Source: Saccharothrix sp. NRRL B-16348
GTDB taxonomy: Bacteria > Actinomycetota > Actinomycetes > Mycobacteriales > Pseudonocardiaceae
Length of the DNA: 64,000 nucleotides
Direction: 5' to 3'
NCBI RefSeq assembly: GCF_001280085.1
Contig: NZ_LGED01000227.1
Coordinates: 19,040-83,039, forward strand
Part shown: in pieces, positions 27,850 to 37,503 of the stretch
How positions within the stretch are numbered: position 1 is the first letter of the stretch
How the letters are laid out: the number at the start of each line of letters is the position of its first letter
The notes under the pieces: generated by a model
Databases searched by the model: none
Seen by the model: only the letters and a program-made list of their open reading frames with translations
Told to the model about the DNA's origin: nothing
Made by a program: the position numbers and the translations under genes

Positions 27850-27889
27850 CCCCCGTGTGAACCCCATTCTGAACCCCCGTGTGAACCCC
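27850..27889. repeat. Two direct copies of CCCCCGTGTGAACCCC
   Basis: Identical 16-bp units at 27850-27865 and 27874-27889, start-to-start 24 bp, with ATTCTGAA between them. There are too few units for CRISPR. They could be arm-type or initiator binding sites next to the palindrome at 27813. Confidence 0.6.
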
Positions 27890-28579
27890 CGACGGAACTG
27901 GCTGTACGTGCAGACGATCTCTTTCTTTGTCACGCATCGTAATGATGCCCATGGTCGAGGGAAACAAGGCTGGACGTTTCGCGCAGAGCAACGGCCGGAA
28001 CTCCGCCTCCCGATCCGGGCAACCGGCGAGCAGGAGTCCGCACCGTACGACCGCAGCGGCGCAGAGGGTCGCTTGGATCGACTTGCACGAGAAATAGCCT
28101 TTCGTGAGCGGCTACATTCAACCAGCGACGTCATTCGGTAGCACATTATGCCGAACAATAGCATCGTAACGCGCGTGTCGTTCGTATCGAGCATGCGGCG
28201 CTCGAACCCGGCGACGTCCACCGGCGGCGGGCGACGTCCATCGCGGCAGTGACTCCGGCAGGCCCAGGCCGCCTGACGTTGTGCGCCTCGACGTAGTCCG
28301 CAACCCTTTCCGCCAGACAAACCGAACGCCGTCGGTCAGCTCCGCACAACCGTTCGCCTTCCCGCAGAGGCGACACGGTGACGTGCCGGCGGCCGCGATG
28401 AACACGCTCCCGCTGCGGAGGTATACCACCACTCGATCGCGCAGCGCCGAATCGAAAGATTAATCGACGAACGACCGAACGTCAGGCCACCTGGGCACCT
28501 CGGACCGAGCCAGTACCCACAGGCTCCGGGCCGTCCCGTTCACCGCTCCATCATCCCAGACACCGATCATGAGCAGCGT

Positions 28580-28634
28580 CATCGACATGAGCGCGCAACC
28601 CGAAGCACCCGATCAGCGGCATGACCGGACGTTC
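28580..28634. repeat. 55-bp dispersed repeat, copy A
   Basis: Matches 36759-36813 in the same orientation with four mismatches in 55. It starts CATCGACATGAGCGCGCAAC and ends near GGACGTTC. On the + strand it could encode MSAQPEAPDQRHDRTF; the other copy encodes MSAQPGAPDQRQKRTF, so a shared gene start is one explanation. Confidence 0.7.
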
Positions 28635-28840
28635 ACACACGTACCGCGGCCGAGTGTCACGGCCCGAGTGGGGTTCAGATGACCTGGGCAGCCCGCTCTG
28701 CGAGCAGAATATCCCGCTGAGCAGGATGTACGCGTTCGATCCTCGCAGCGGTCGCCTCTGGCCCGGTAGGAAGCAGGTAGGAGGATGATCGCCGCATTTG
28801 TGCGCCCTCCGCACAATGGGGGATCGGCATACTCGGTCCC

Positions 28841-31240
28841 ATGACGTCGGGGCGTGAGGGACCATCGGTGGTGTCCAACGCCATCCTCGGTGTCGTCGCC
28901 GCGCCCATGGTGCAGGCGCACACGATCGAGGGCGGTGTCCATCAACACCACCATGGTACGACTCGCCGTGTCGCCCTGCCTTACCGTGCGGGTGTGGTGC
29001 CGCCGCGGGCCGGGGCGTTCCAGGTTCGCCGTGTGACTTTTCCGGTGCTCGGGGCCGTTGGGAGGGCGACCGGAGCCTCGACAGCGGTGCGGGTGTTGTC
29101 GGGCCTTGGCGGGGTCGGCAAGACCCAGTTGGCGATAGACCACGCGGAACGGTTGTGGGGCGCAGGCAAGATAGACCTGTTGGTGTGGATCACCGCGGCG
29201 TCGCGTGATGCGGTCGTCTCGGAGTACGCGCGAGTCGCCGCGGATCTGACGGGCCTCGACGAGCCGGACTCCGAGGTGGGCGCGCGGCGGCTGCTGGAGT
29301 GGCTGGCGCGCACCCGGTCCAACTGGTTGGTGGTGCTTGATGACGTGTGCCGGCCCGGGGATATCGACGGGTTGTGGCCGCCGCCCAATCCGACCGGGAA
29401 GGTTCTGGTGACAACGCGCCGCCAGGACGCCGCTCTGCGTGGACACGACCGCCAGGTCGTCGAGGTCGGCGTGTTCACCCCGGAGGAAGCCGGGATGTAT
29501 CTGCGGTCTGCGTTGGTCGACCAACCGCAACTGCTCGACCATGTCGACGACCTGGCCAAGGACTTGGGTTATCTCCCGCTGGCGCTGGCCCAAGCCGCCG
29601 CCTACATGCTGGACCGCGACCTGACCTGTTCGGCCTACGAGGCACGATGGGCGGCCAGGCGACGGCTTGCGGCGCTGCTTCCGGACAACGAGGCCCTGCC
29701 TGACGGGCACCGTGTGACGGTCGCCGCCACGTGGGCGCTGTCGATCGAGCAGGCCAATCACCTCGAACCCGCCGGGCTGGCCGAGCCGCTGCTACAAGCG
29801 GCCGCCCAGATGGACGCCAACGGCATTCCGATCGACATCTTCGCCTCCGCCGCCGTGACACGGTGGCTGTCGCACACCACCGGCCGGTCCGTCACGACGG
29901 ACGACACCCGTGACGCGCTGAACTGCCTGCGCCGATTGAGCCTGGTCACGCTTGATCCAGCCGAACCGCACCGCGCGGTGCGGGTGCACGCACTGGTGCA
30001 GCGCGCCACACGCGACAACATGCCCGAGGACCTGCATCGCACCGTCACTCGAACTGTCGCCGAGGCCCTGCTGGAGGTGTGGCCAGCTATCGAGGGCGAC
30101 AGCGTGCTCTCCCAAGTCCTGCGGGCCAACACCGAGGCGCTCCATCACGCAGCCGGTGTGCACCTGTGGCACGACGGTGGCCACCAAGTGCTGTTCCGCG
30201 CCGGACAGAGCCTCGGCAACGGCGGCCTGGTCGTGCAGGCCCGCGACTGGTACCTCCGGCTGCACGATGCCGCCGCGCGGCACCTGGGGCCGCGACACCG
30301 CGCGGTGTTCAACGCCCGCCACAACTACGCGACATGGCGCGGCGAGGCAGGAGACCCGATCGGAGCGCTCGCCCAGTTCCGGGCCCTGCTCGCCGACCAG
30401 GGACACGTGCTGGGCACCGACGATCCCGACACGCTGGTCACCCGGCACAACATCGCTGCGCTCCTGGCCGAGAACGGCGGCCTGCACGATGCGGTGCGGG
30501 AGTTCGAAACCCTGCTGACCGACCAAGCCCGCCTACTCGGCCCCGACCACCCCGACACACTCGGCACCCGCGGCAACCTGGCGTCCTGGCGAGGCGAAGC
30601 CGGAGAACCCCACAGGGCTGTGGCCGCATTGCGAGGCGTCCTGCGAGCCAAGGTCCGCATCCTAGGCCCCGACCACCTCGACACGCTGGCCACCCGCAGC
30701 AGCCTCGCGCGCTGGCGGCGGGAGGCCGGCGACCCACAGGGCGCAGTCGCGGATCTCGAGGCCGTGCTGGCAGGCAGGCAGCGTGTGCTGGGCCCCGACC
30801 ACCCCAGCACACTCGCCACCCGCGGAACGCTCGCCCGATGGCGCACGACAACCGGCTCGACGCCCGGCGATGCCGTCGTCGAGTTGGAGCAACTGTTGTC
30901 CGAGCACATCCGGGCGCTCGGACCCGATCACCCCTACACGCTCACCGCCCGACACAACCTCGCAGTGTGGCGCGGCACAGCGGGCGACATCGCTGGCGCC
31001 GTCGCCGACCTGACCACCGTGCTGGCCGACGACACGAGGGTCCTGGGAGTCGACCACCCCGACACTCTGCTCACCCGGGCGAACCTCGCTCACTGGCGCG
31101 GCCGGGCCGGTGACGTCGCAGAGGCGGTCGCGGATCTGGAGGCGGTGCTGTCAGAACGGAACCGGGTCCTCGGGCCCCAACACCCGGACACGCTGATAAC
31201 CCGCAGCAACCTCGTGCTGTTGCGCAGCCGGTTGTCCTGA
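28841..31240 (+). CDS. STAND NTPase: NB-ARC plus kinesin-light-chain-type TPRs
   Basis: 799 residues. The N-terminus has the variant motif NAILGVVAAPMVQAHTIEGG then VHQHHH. The NB-ARC core has Walker A GLGGVGKTQLA near residue 93, Walker B WLVVLDDV and the GYLPLALAQAAAY signature. A winged helix (HRAVRVHALVQRATRD) leads into at least six near-identical ~44-residue TPR units with the pattern LGPDHPDTLxTRxNLAxWRG. The TPRs sense a ligand and the NTPase switches; the output domain, if any, is the short N-terminus. ATG 28841 lacks a ribosome site; the transcript may be leaderless. Confidence 0.85.
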   Translation: MTSGREGPSVVSNAILGVVAAPMVQAHTIEGGVHQHHHGTTRRVALPYRAGVVPPRAGAFQVRRVTFPVLGAVGRATGASTAVRVLSGLGGVGKTQLAIDHAERLWGAGKIDLLVWITAASRDAVVSEYARVAADLTGLDEPDSEVGARRLLEWLARTRSNWLVVLDDVCRPGDIDGLWPPPNPTGKVLVTTRRQDAALRGHDRQVVEVGVFTPEEAGMYLRSALVDQPQLLDHVDDLAKDLGYLPLALAQAAAYMLDRDLTCSAYEARWAARRRLAALLPDNEALPDGHRVTVAATWALSIEQANHLEPAGLAEPLLQAAAQMDANGIPIDIFASAAVTRWLSHTTGRSVTTDDTRDALNCLRRLSLVTLDPAEPHRAVRVHALVQRATRDNMPEDLHRTVTRTVAEALLEVWPAIEGDSVLSQVLRANTEALHHAAGVHLWHDGGHQVLFRAGQSLGNGGLVVQARDWYLRLHDAAARHLGPRHRAVFNARHNYATWRGEAGDPIGALAQFRALLADQGHVLGTDDPDTLVTRHNIAALLAENGGLHDAVREFETLLTDQARLLGPDHPDTLGTRGNLASWRGEAGEPHRAVAALRGVLRAKVRILGPDHLDTLATRSSLARWRREAGDPQGAVADLEAVLAGRQRVLGPDHPSTLATRGTLARWRTTTGSTPGDAVVELEQLLSEHIRALGPDHPYTLTARHNLAVWRGTAGDIAGAVADLTTVLADDTRVLGVDHPDTLLTRANLAHWRGRAGDVAEAVADLEAVLSERNRVLGPQHPDTLITRSNLVLLRSRLS

Positions 31241-31247
31241 TAGGCGT

Positions 31248-31526
31248 AGTGCCCGCCGAAACCCGTCCATACAGCCCCGGCAGCGAGGGGACTCGCCAGG
31301 GCACGGTGGAGGGCTTGAAACGGCGGACTTCCTGCATCCACCGCACGTACAGCTCCACCTGCGCCCGCTCGACCGACAGTGGGGCTGGCCTGCGCTCCGT
31401 GCACCAAGCGAAGAACAGCCGCAGGTCGGACTCGGAGTGGACCCGCGACGCCCCGGTGAACCGCCCGAGGTAGGCCGAGGTCGCCAACCGCACTACAACA
31501 TCATCAACATCCGATACGACATCCAT
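31248..31526 (-). pseudogene. N-terminal fragment of a tyrosine recombinase
   Basis: YLGRFTGASRVHSESDLRLF, then FAWCTERRPAPLSVERAQVE and LYVRWMQEVRRFKPSTV form the SAM-like core-binding domain of phage-type integrases. After about 31330 homology fades and no catalytic domain follows; the frame runs into the end of the STAND gene on the other strand. It is a remnant of an integrase lost by deletion. Confidence 0.65.
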
Positions 31527-31883
31527 GAGCCACGATCCCCACGGCGCGAGCCCGGCCGCACCGGTCGCGGCAGAAGCGGATGTTCGTCAGGTCGCGTCCG
31601 ACGGTGTCGGCGGTCGCCAGCCAGACCGCGCTGTCCGGCCCGTTTCCCTGGGCCCGGCACACCACACGTCGTTCCTGCCCGGCGTCCGCCACAGCCCTCG
31701 ACATCCTGTCCCGGCCCATCGGAAGCTCACCGAGGCCGACCGGCCCAGCCCGGACATGTCATCGGGCAGCGCCTGCCACGCCAGTCGGTACAGCTCGATC
31801 GAGGTGTCGCCGTTGACCGACGCATTTGCCTGCACGGCGGCGACCACGTCGTCCAGGTGCTGCGTCCACCGCTGCTCGAGCAT
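31504..31883 (-). pseudogene. Frameshifted unknown gene
   Basis: ATG 31883 gives MLEQRWTQHLDDVVAAVQAN, then GDTSIELYRLAWQALPDD, up to about 31715. The neighbouring frame then carries DRMSRAVADAGQERRVVCRA, DSAVWLATADTVGRDLTNIR, FCRDR to 31504. One indel near 31710-31725 separates the two halves of a ~125-residue protein. The family is unknown. The ~140 bp to the kinase gene are empty. Confidence 0.5.
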
Positions 31884-32022
31884 GGCATCACGCGGAGGTA
31901 CCGATGACAGGGCGCAGGCGGTGCCCGCCAGGCTGCTCGTCGTTGCCGTGCTGGTGGACGTGGACCCGCGCGCCTGCCGGGTGCCTCCGTTGGCCCGTTC
32001 CACCGTGGCGGGTGATCCCGGA

Positions 32023-35000
32023 TCACGTGCAGCCGGTGTCGGTGGTGTCGGCCCTGGGCACGGCGGTCAGCAGCGCGCACAGTCGGGTGACGGCCGTGTC
32101 CGTGTCGGTCGGGATCATCAGCACCTCGTCACCGGCGCTCACCAGCCCGTCGGCGGTGAAGGCGAGGCGAGGTGGGTTCGGGCGCGGGCTCGACCTGTGG
32201 CCTTGGACGCCGGCCAGCTTCTCCCCGGTCGCCACGTCCCACAGTTGCACCTCGGCGCTGCCGGAGGAGGCGGTCGCCATGGTCTTGCCGTCGGGGGCGA
32301 TGGCCAGGTCGGTCACGTCGGGGCCGATCGCGATCTCCCGTTCGACGCGCGCCGTGGCGGGGTCGGTGAACTTCGCGGTCCCGCCCGCCGCGACGACCAG
32401 CGATCCGCCGTGGAAGGTGACGGCGAGCAGATCCTTGTCCTCGACACGGCCCTCCTGGCGGGTGAACGATCCGGTGTCCCACGCCTGTGACCACACGCTG
32501 ACGTCGCCGAGCATCTCGCCGGCGAGCCACCTTCCATCCGGTGAGAACAGCAGGTCTCGCGCCGGGTAGGGCGTCTCGACGCGGGCGCGTTCGGCGAAGG
32601 TGTCCAGCGTCCAGACCCGGATCTCGGAGTAGTCCTTCGCCCCCGGCGGACGCAGTACGGCCGCGATCAGGTCCGCCGCCACCGCGACGTCCCTGACCTC
32701 GGTGCCCGCCGCCAGTGGCACCGTCCGCTCCTCGCCGTCCGGGTCGGTTACCGCGATCTCCTTTCCCGTGGTCAGCTCGCGGGTCACCGCACGGTGCCCG
32801 CGCGGGCCGAACCGGACGTCCACGCCCGTCACTGGTTCGCCCTTCCGGACAGGCACCACGCGGTGCTCGTCGGCGACCCACGGCGTGCCGGCGGGATCGA
32901 CGGCCAGACTCTGGGCGGCGCCGTACAGGCCGTCGTAGCGGTGCGGGGTGGGCCGCCACACCACGACCATGTCGACCGGCGTCACCCTCGCCGTCGCCGT
33001 GTCCGCCGCCTTGTCCGTCGCTCTGGCGGCGATGGTGCCGCCGGAGGAGGCCAGTACGGAGACAGGGCTGACGTCGGCCGGGTACTCGGCCATGACGGCA
33101 CCGTCGACGGGCGAGTGCGCGGTCACCTTTCCCGTGTCGGTGACCAGCACTCGTTCACCGTCGCCGAGCACGGCCATCGCGCCGTCGCCGGTCGCCAGCG
33201 AGCCGAGCGGTTCGGCGGTGTCCGGGTTCCACAGCCGCACGGTGCCGTGGTGGCGGGTGGACGCCAGGAACGCGGAGGCGTAGTCCAGGCGCACGAGGTG
33301 GTTCGAGTCCGGCTGCGCGTCGCGGTGCTCGGTGCGCAGGGCGATCCGTTCCCCGGTCGGGTCCCACACCTCCAGCACACCATCGGACCGCCCGACCGCC
33401 AGCCGTCGCCCGTCCGGGCGGAACTTCACGTCGCTGACCAGCGCACCGTGCGCGAACGCCGACCGGATGCGGGTGCCGTCGCGCCACAACTCCAGCCCGC
33501 CGCCGACGGCGACCGCGAGCGTCCCGTCCGGGCTCCAGTCGACCGCGCCCGACGGCCACCCGCCGGTGCGCGGGCCACCGTACTCCTTCGACTTCGAGCC
33601 GAGGTTCCACACGGTGGTGTCGCCGGCGGAGACCGCGAGGCGCGCACCGTCCGGGGAGAACCGGAGACCGGCCACGTCCTCGTCGGCGCTGTTGCCGCTG
33701 TCCTCGACCGAGATCAGCGCCCGCCGTTCGACGACGTCCCAGACCAGGAACTCGCCCCGGTACCCACCCACGGCGATGCGCCGCCCCTCCGGGTCCACGG
33801 CGATGGCCCGCGCGGTGGCGAAGGTCGGGTGGTCCTGCCCGGTGAACGTCAGCGGGGCGGTCCGGGTCAGCGCCGTGAGCAGCGCCGAACGCGCCTCCGG
33901 GGTCGGGGCGGCGTGCTGGGCGCGCAGGGCGTCGCGCATCGCCTGCACCGGGTCCAGGGTGGTCAACGACTCGGTGGCGCGTTGCCGGGACAGCTGCTGC
34001 GCCGACTCGTCACGGGCCAGTACCGCCATGGTGGCGGCGATCGCGACGACCACCACCAGCGCGGTGGACGCGGCGGCGGTGGTCACCCGGGCGGTCCGGG
34101 ACCGCCGGCGCGCCCGGCGGATCGCGTCGAGGTAGTCCCGCTCGACGGGCGTGAGGGCGGGGTGCCCGGAGGCCCACGACAGGGTCGTCACCAGGCGCGG
34201 CCCACGCGGCAGGTCACCGGCATGGCGGCCCGCGTCGACCCAGCGCCGGGCGGCGTCCGCGAGCCTGCGGTGGGCCACCAGGACGTCGCGGTCCTCGTCC
34301 ACCCAGGTGCGCAGCCGGGGCCAAGCGGACAGCAGCGCCTCGTGGCTGAGCTGCGCGCCGTTCCGGTCGACGGTGACCAGCCGGGCCTCGACGAGCCGGT
34401 CCAACACCGGGCTCGGCGGCAGCACCGCGCGTCTGCGGGTGACCGCGCCGCTGTCGTGCACGCTCGTCATGAGCAGCACGATCGTGCGCAGGGCGTGCTT
34501 GTCGGAGGAAGAGAGCTGCGCGTAGACCTGTTCGGCGGTGCGCGCGACGGCGCCGTCGATCCCGCCCGTGGCCAGGTAGGCGGCCAGGGTGAGGGTGTCG
34601 CCCTGGCGGTGGTGCCAGGTCTCGCGCAGCGCGTGCGCCAGGCGGGGCAGTGCACCCGGGTCGTAGTCGGCGCCGCCGAGGTCGGCGATCAGCCGGGCGG
34701 GCAGCCCGGGTTCGACGGACGTGCCCACCGCCTCGGAGGGCGCGGTGATCGCCCGGCCGAGTTCGTCCACGCCGAGCGGCCCCACGATCACCGCGCGGGC
34801 CAGGGCGCGGCGCAGCGGCGGCAGACCGATGCAGCGGTCCACGAAGTCCGCCCGCACGGACAGCACCACAAGACCCGAGCCCGCGTCCGCCAGGGCCGAC
34901 GTGAACGCCACGCGCTCGTGGTCGCCGATGTCGTGCGTGAACAGCTCCTCGAACTGGTCCACCACGATCAGCACCCGCCGGGTCAGCGCGAGCCTGCCGG

Positions 35001-36201
35001 CCCGGATGCCGTCCGCGAGCACGGCGGGATCGGCTCCGATGACGCCCGCGACGGCGCCGGCGAGCGCACCGATCGGGTCCGCGCCGGGGGTCAGCACCAC
35101 GTGCGGCCAGTCCGGCACCGCCGGCAGCAGCCCCGCGCGCAGCAGCGACGACTTGCCCGCGCCCGACGCGCCCACGACGATCGTCGGCTCCGGCTGGACG
35201 GCCTGCTCGGCCAGCCGCACCACCAGCTCGGTGACCACGTGCGCCCGGCCGTGGAACCAACCGGCCTCCTGCTCGGTGAACCCGCGCAACCCCGGGTAGG
35301 GGCAGCCCTCACCCGGCGCGCGGGTGACCGTGCCGGCGGCCGAGCGGATGACCGCCTGGACGAACAGCTCGCGCTCGGCGGTGTCGGCGGCCACGGTCAT
35401 GGTGCCGTTGAGCCGGGCGGCCTCGGCGGCGGCGGAGATCAGCGCGGACGCCGTCGGGTAGCGGTGGTCCGGCTCCTTGGCCAGGCCACGGGCCAGCACC
35501 GCGTCCAGACCGGGCCCGATGCGCGGGTCGAGCCGGGACGGGACGGGCGGCGGCTCCAGCAGGTGAGCGGCCAGCTTCGCGGCGGGCTCGACCCCGTCGA
35601 ACGGCAGCCGGCCGGTCAGCCCTTCGAACAGCACGCAGGCGAGCGAGTAGACGTCCGCGCGGCCGTCCACCTCGCCGCCGAGCCGTTCGGGCGCGATGTA
35701 GTCCAGCGAACCGATGAACTGCCCGGTCCGGGTGATCGCGGTGGCCGCCGTGGGTAGGGCGATGCCGAAGTCGGCCAGGTAGGCGTGCCCGAACCGGTCC
35801 ACCAGGACGTTGGAGGGCTTGACGTCCCGGTGCACGAGCCCGGCGGAGTGCGCGGCGTCGAGCGCTTCGGCGACCTGCCGCAGCAGCGCGAGCAGGGCGT
35901 CCGGCGTCAGGCCGTCGGCCAGCAGCCGGTTGAGGTGGACGCCCTCCACGAGCCGCATGTCGAGGTAGAGCGTGCCGTCGATCTCGCCGTACGCGTGCAC
36001 CGGGACCACGTGCGGGTGCGAGAGCCCTGCCGCGATCCGGGACTCCCGTCGGAACCGGGCCTCGAACTCCTCGTCGTCGGACAACAGCCGCTTGAGCGCC
36101 ACCGTGCGGTCGTTGACGGTGTCGTGGGCCCGGTGCACCACCCCCATGCCACCACGGCCCAACAACTCCCCGACCAGGTAGGGCCCGAACCGCTCCGCCA
36201 T
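32023..36201 (-). CDS. Ser/Thr kinase - nSTAND NTPase - WD40 repeat protein
   Basis: 1392 residues in four parts. The protein kinase (1-270) has GRGGMG, Lys37 in VALKRLL, HRDVKPSN at 124-131 and DFG with Asp144: active by motif. The nSTAND1 module (~298-690) begins CPYPGLRGF and has P-loop GASGAGKSS at 344-352 and the Walker B-like VLIVVDQFEELF. A membrane helix follows at ~705-728. A WD40 propeller (~800-1390) has repeats such as LRFSPDGARLAVS and LAIAPDGKTMATA. In multicellular actinobacteria and cyanobacteria such giants couple sensing to phosphorylation. Here the WD40 part should be outside the cell if the single helix spans the membrane. ATG 36201 has AGGAGGAAC upstream. Confidence 0.9.
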   Translation of the reverse strand: MAERFGPYLVGELLGRGGMGVVHRAHDTVNDRTVALKRLLSDDEEFEARFRRESRIAAGLSHPHVVPVHAYGEIDGTLYLDMRLVEGVHLNRLLADGLTPDALLALLRQVAEALDAAHSAGLVHRDVKPSNVLVDRFGHAYLADFGIALPTAATAITRTGQFIGSLDYIAPERLGGEVDGRADVYSLACVLFEGLTGRLPFDGVEPAAKLAAHLLEPPPVPSRLDPRIGPGLDAVLARGLAKEPDHRYPTASALISAAAEAARLNGTMTVAADTAERELFVQAVIRSAAGTVTRAPGEGCPYPGLRGFTEQEAGWFHGRAHVVTELVVRLAEQAVQPEPTIVVGASGAGKSSLLRAGLLPAVPDWPHVVLTPGADPIGALAGAVAGVIGADPAVLADGIRAGRLALTRRVLIVVDQFEELFTHDIGDHERVAFTSALADAGSGLVVLSVRADFVDRCIGLPPLRRALARAVIVGPLGVDELGRAITAPSEAVGTSVEPGLPARLIADLGGADYDPGALPRLAHALRETWHHRQGDTLTLAAYLATGGIDGAVARTAEQVYAQLSSSDKHALRTIVLLMTSVHDSGAVTRRRAVLPPSPVLDRLVEARLVTVDRNGAQLSHEALLSAWPRLRTWVDEDRDVLVAHRRLADAARRWVDAGRHAGDLPRGPRLVTTLSWASGHPALTPVERDYLDAIRRARRRSRTARVTTAAASTALVVVVAIAATMAVLARDESAQQLSRQRATESLTTLDPVQAMRDALRAQHAAPTPEARSALLTALTRTAPLTFTGQDHPTFATARAIAVDPEGRRIAVGGYRGEFLVWDVVERRALISVEDSGNSADEDVAGLRFSPDGARLAVSAGDTTVWNLGSKSKEYGGPRTGGWPSGAVDWSPDGTLAVAVGGGLELWRDGTRIRSAFAHGALVSDVKFRPDGRRLAVGRSDGVLEVWDPTGERIALRTEHRDAQPDSNHLVRLDYASAFLASTRHHGTVRLWNPDTAEPLGSLATGDGAMAVLGDGERVLVTDTGKVTAHSPVDGAVMAEYPADVSPVSVLASSGGTIAARATDKAADTATARVTPVDMVVVWRPTPHRYDGLYGAAQSLAVDPAGTPWVADEHRVVPVRKGEPVTGVDVRFGPRGHRAVTRELTTGKEIAVTDPDGEERTVPLAAGTEVRDVAVAADLIAAVLRPPGAKDYSEIRVWTLDTFAERARVETPYPARDLLFSPDGRWLAGEMLGDVSVWSQAWDTGSFTRQEGRVEDKDLLAVTFHGGSLVVAAGGTAKFTDPATARVEREIAIGPDVTDLAIAPDGKTMATASSGSAEVQLWDVATGEKLAGVQGHRSSPRPNPPRLAFTADGLVSAGDEVLMIPTDTDTAVTRLCALLTAVPRADTTDTGCT

Positions 36202-36429
36202 GTTCCTCCTCCGCCGCGTGCGATGAGCAGTAAACCGGCTTCGCGCTGCCGTGTGCCCGGAGTCACCGGGTCAAGCGGATGTTTCCGCCCGCTTCGGCGG
36301 CATGAGTCCAAGGCCGGTAGGGAGGAGGTGCCCTCGCGGGCAACTCTGATGGTTGAACACCATCCCGTGTCGCCACTTCGTGGACCGAGCGACCGACACC
36401 CCACAGACCTGCCTACTGCTCAGCCAGAT

Positions 36430-36693
36430 CGCGATCCCAACTCGACGACCAAGGCGACACCTCGACCACCATCGCCTACACGACACGCGACGCCCGCAGC
36501 AGCGAACGCCTCCACGGCCCCGACCACCCCTGCACGCTGACCTCCCGGCCTACGCCTGCCAGGCGGCGGGTGACCTGGGCCGGGTCATCCCGCTGTACGA
36601 AGCCACCCTCGCGGACTGCGAGCGGGTGCTGGGCCCGAGCACCCCAAGACCAGGATCGTCCGCCAGAAACTGAACGCCGTCACGGACGACTGA
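36430..36693 (+). pseudogene. C-terminal remnant of a TPR (STAND-type) gene
   Basis: LHGPDHPCTLTSR, then YACQAAGDLGRVIPLYEATL and ADCERVLGP form the last TPR of a STAND or AfsR-type protein. The end (HPKTRIVRQKLNAVTDD, stop at 36691-36693) is in a neighbouring frame, so there is a frameshift near 36640. No upstream domain remains. The right copy of the 55-bp repeat starts 66 bp further on. Confidence 0.65.
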
Positions 36694-36758
36694 GCACGCC
36701 TCCCCGACCACAGGGACATGCAACACCAACCGACTCGACAACGCCGCCGACGACCGGA

Positions 36759-36813
36759 CATCGACATGAGCGCGCAACCCGGAGCACCCGATCAGCGGCA
36801 GAAGCGGACGTTC
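36759..36813. repeat. 55-bp dispersed repeat, copy B
   Basis: Direct repeat partner of 28580-28634 (four mismatches). The two copies bracket 8.2 kb that hold the TPR-STAND gene and the kinase giant. The rest of the 36202-36871 gap has no intact gene. Confidence 0.7.
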
Positions 36814-36871
36814 GGTTCGGGGATCGCAGTAGTCAGGACGTGGGGTTCGGACGTCGCCGTTGCCTGCGTGG

Positions 36872-37474
36872 TCACTTCGGTTGCCTGGTTGCGATGTCGA
36901 TGGCACGCCGCATTGCCGTCCCGAGGGGTTGGCCGGTCCGCAGAGCTGCCTGTCCGGCGGCGAGAACGGCTCCGGTGACGCCGCCGACGATCGCGGCGGC
37001 GTCGATGTCGTCGAGTTCGTCGGCGCAGGTGTGTCGGAGTGCGGCGGCCAGTTGTTGTTGGGCGTCGAATGCCCGTTGCAGCATGGTCGCTCGCAGCGCC
37101 GGCACCGAGGTGATCAGGTCCAGCCGGATCATCTCCAGGTCGCCGGCCGGGTCGCGGAGTCCTGCCCCGGCCTCGGCCAGCATCCGCAGCATCGCGCGCC
37201 GCAGGACGTCGAGCGCCGTGTCGCCGGAGTGGCGCTCCGCGATGACGTCCAGCCCGGCGCGCAGGATGTGCTCGCCGTCCTCGGTGAGGACCAGGTCCTC
37301 TTTGGTCGCGAAGTGGTTGAAGAACGTCGCGTTGGACACCTCGGCGGCGGCGGCGATCTCGGCGGTGGTCGTCCGGTCGTAGCCCTTCTGCGCGAAGAGC
37401 CGGTACGCCGTTTCGACCAGCGCCCTCCGGGTGCGCTGCTTCTTCCGCTCTCGCAACCCCGTCGGTTCGGTCAT
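36872..37474 (-). CDS. TetR-family transcriptional repressor
   Basis: 200 residues from ATG 37474 (the open frame to 37717 crosses the operator and the neighbour). The N-terminal HTH (TTTAEIAAAAEVSNATFFNH, then FATKEDLV) is typical. The C-terminal ligand domain is helical (ALRATMLQRAFDAQQQLAAA). The gene is divergent from the N-acetyltransferase gene, with a perfect palindrome between them, so it most likely represses both itself and that enzyme. The ligand is unknown and could be an arylamine or related aromatic compound. Confidence 0.9.
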   Translation of the reverse strand: MTEPTGLRERKKQRTRRALVETAYRLFAQKGYDRTTTAEIAAAAEVSNATFFNHFATKEDLVLTEDGEHILRAGLDVIAERHSGDTALDVLRRAMLRMLAEAGAGLRDPAGDLEMIRLDLITSVPALRATMLQRAFDAQQQLAAALRHTCADELDDIDAAAIVGGVTGAVLAAGQAALRTGQPLGTAMRRAIDIATRQPK

Positions 37475-37503
37475 GCGGTCATGGTACTGGAGTGACCGTA
37501 ATG

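Larger units (their letters stand above)
27332..28840. other. Long non-coding region with repeats
   Basis: About 1.5 kb with lower GC than its surroundings, including A/T runs around 27390-27460. Open frames at 27587-27991, 27814-28320 and 28146-28376 (- strand) have unlikely composition and no ribosome sites. It holds a palindrome (27813), a 16-bp direct repeat (27850/27874) and the left copy of a 55-bp dispersed repeat (28580). It must carry the promoter of the leftward MoxR operon and of the rightward STAND gene. Confidence 0.6.

Noticed and set aside
27850..27889. Possible CRISPR repeat pair
   Set aside because: Only two units with an 8-bp gap; no spacers of usable length and no cas genes.
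27814..28320. 168-residue open frame on the - strand
   Set aside because: Composition is unlike protein, it has no ribosome site, and the GFTRG repetition is only the translation of the 16-bp DNA repeat.
28660..28700. tRNA-like stretch (GGGTTCAGAT) near the dispersed repeat
   Set aside because: No acceptor or anticodon stems can be folded around it.
30300..31230. Tandem DNA repeats
   Set aside because: The periodicity is fully explained by ~44-residue TPR units in the STAND gene.
32794..35757. 987-residue open frame on the + strand
   Set aside because: Shadow of the kinase-nSTAND-WD40 gene: Arg/Gly/Pro-rich, no start signal, while the - strand has full domain motifs.
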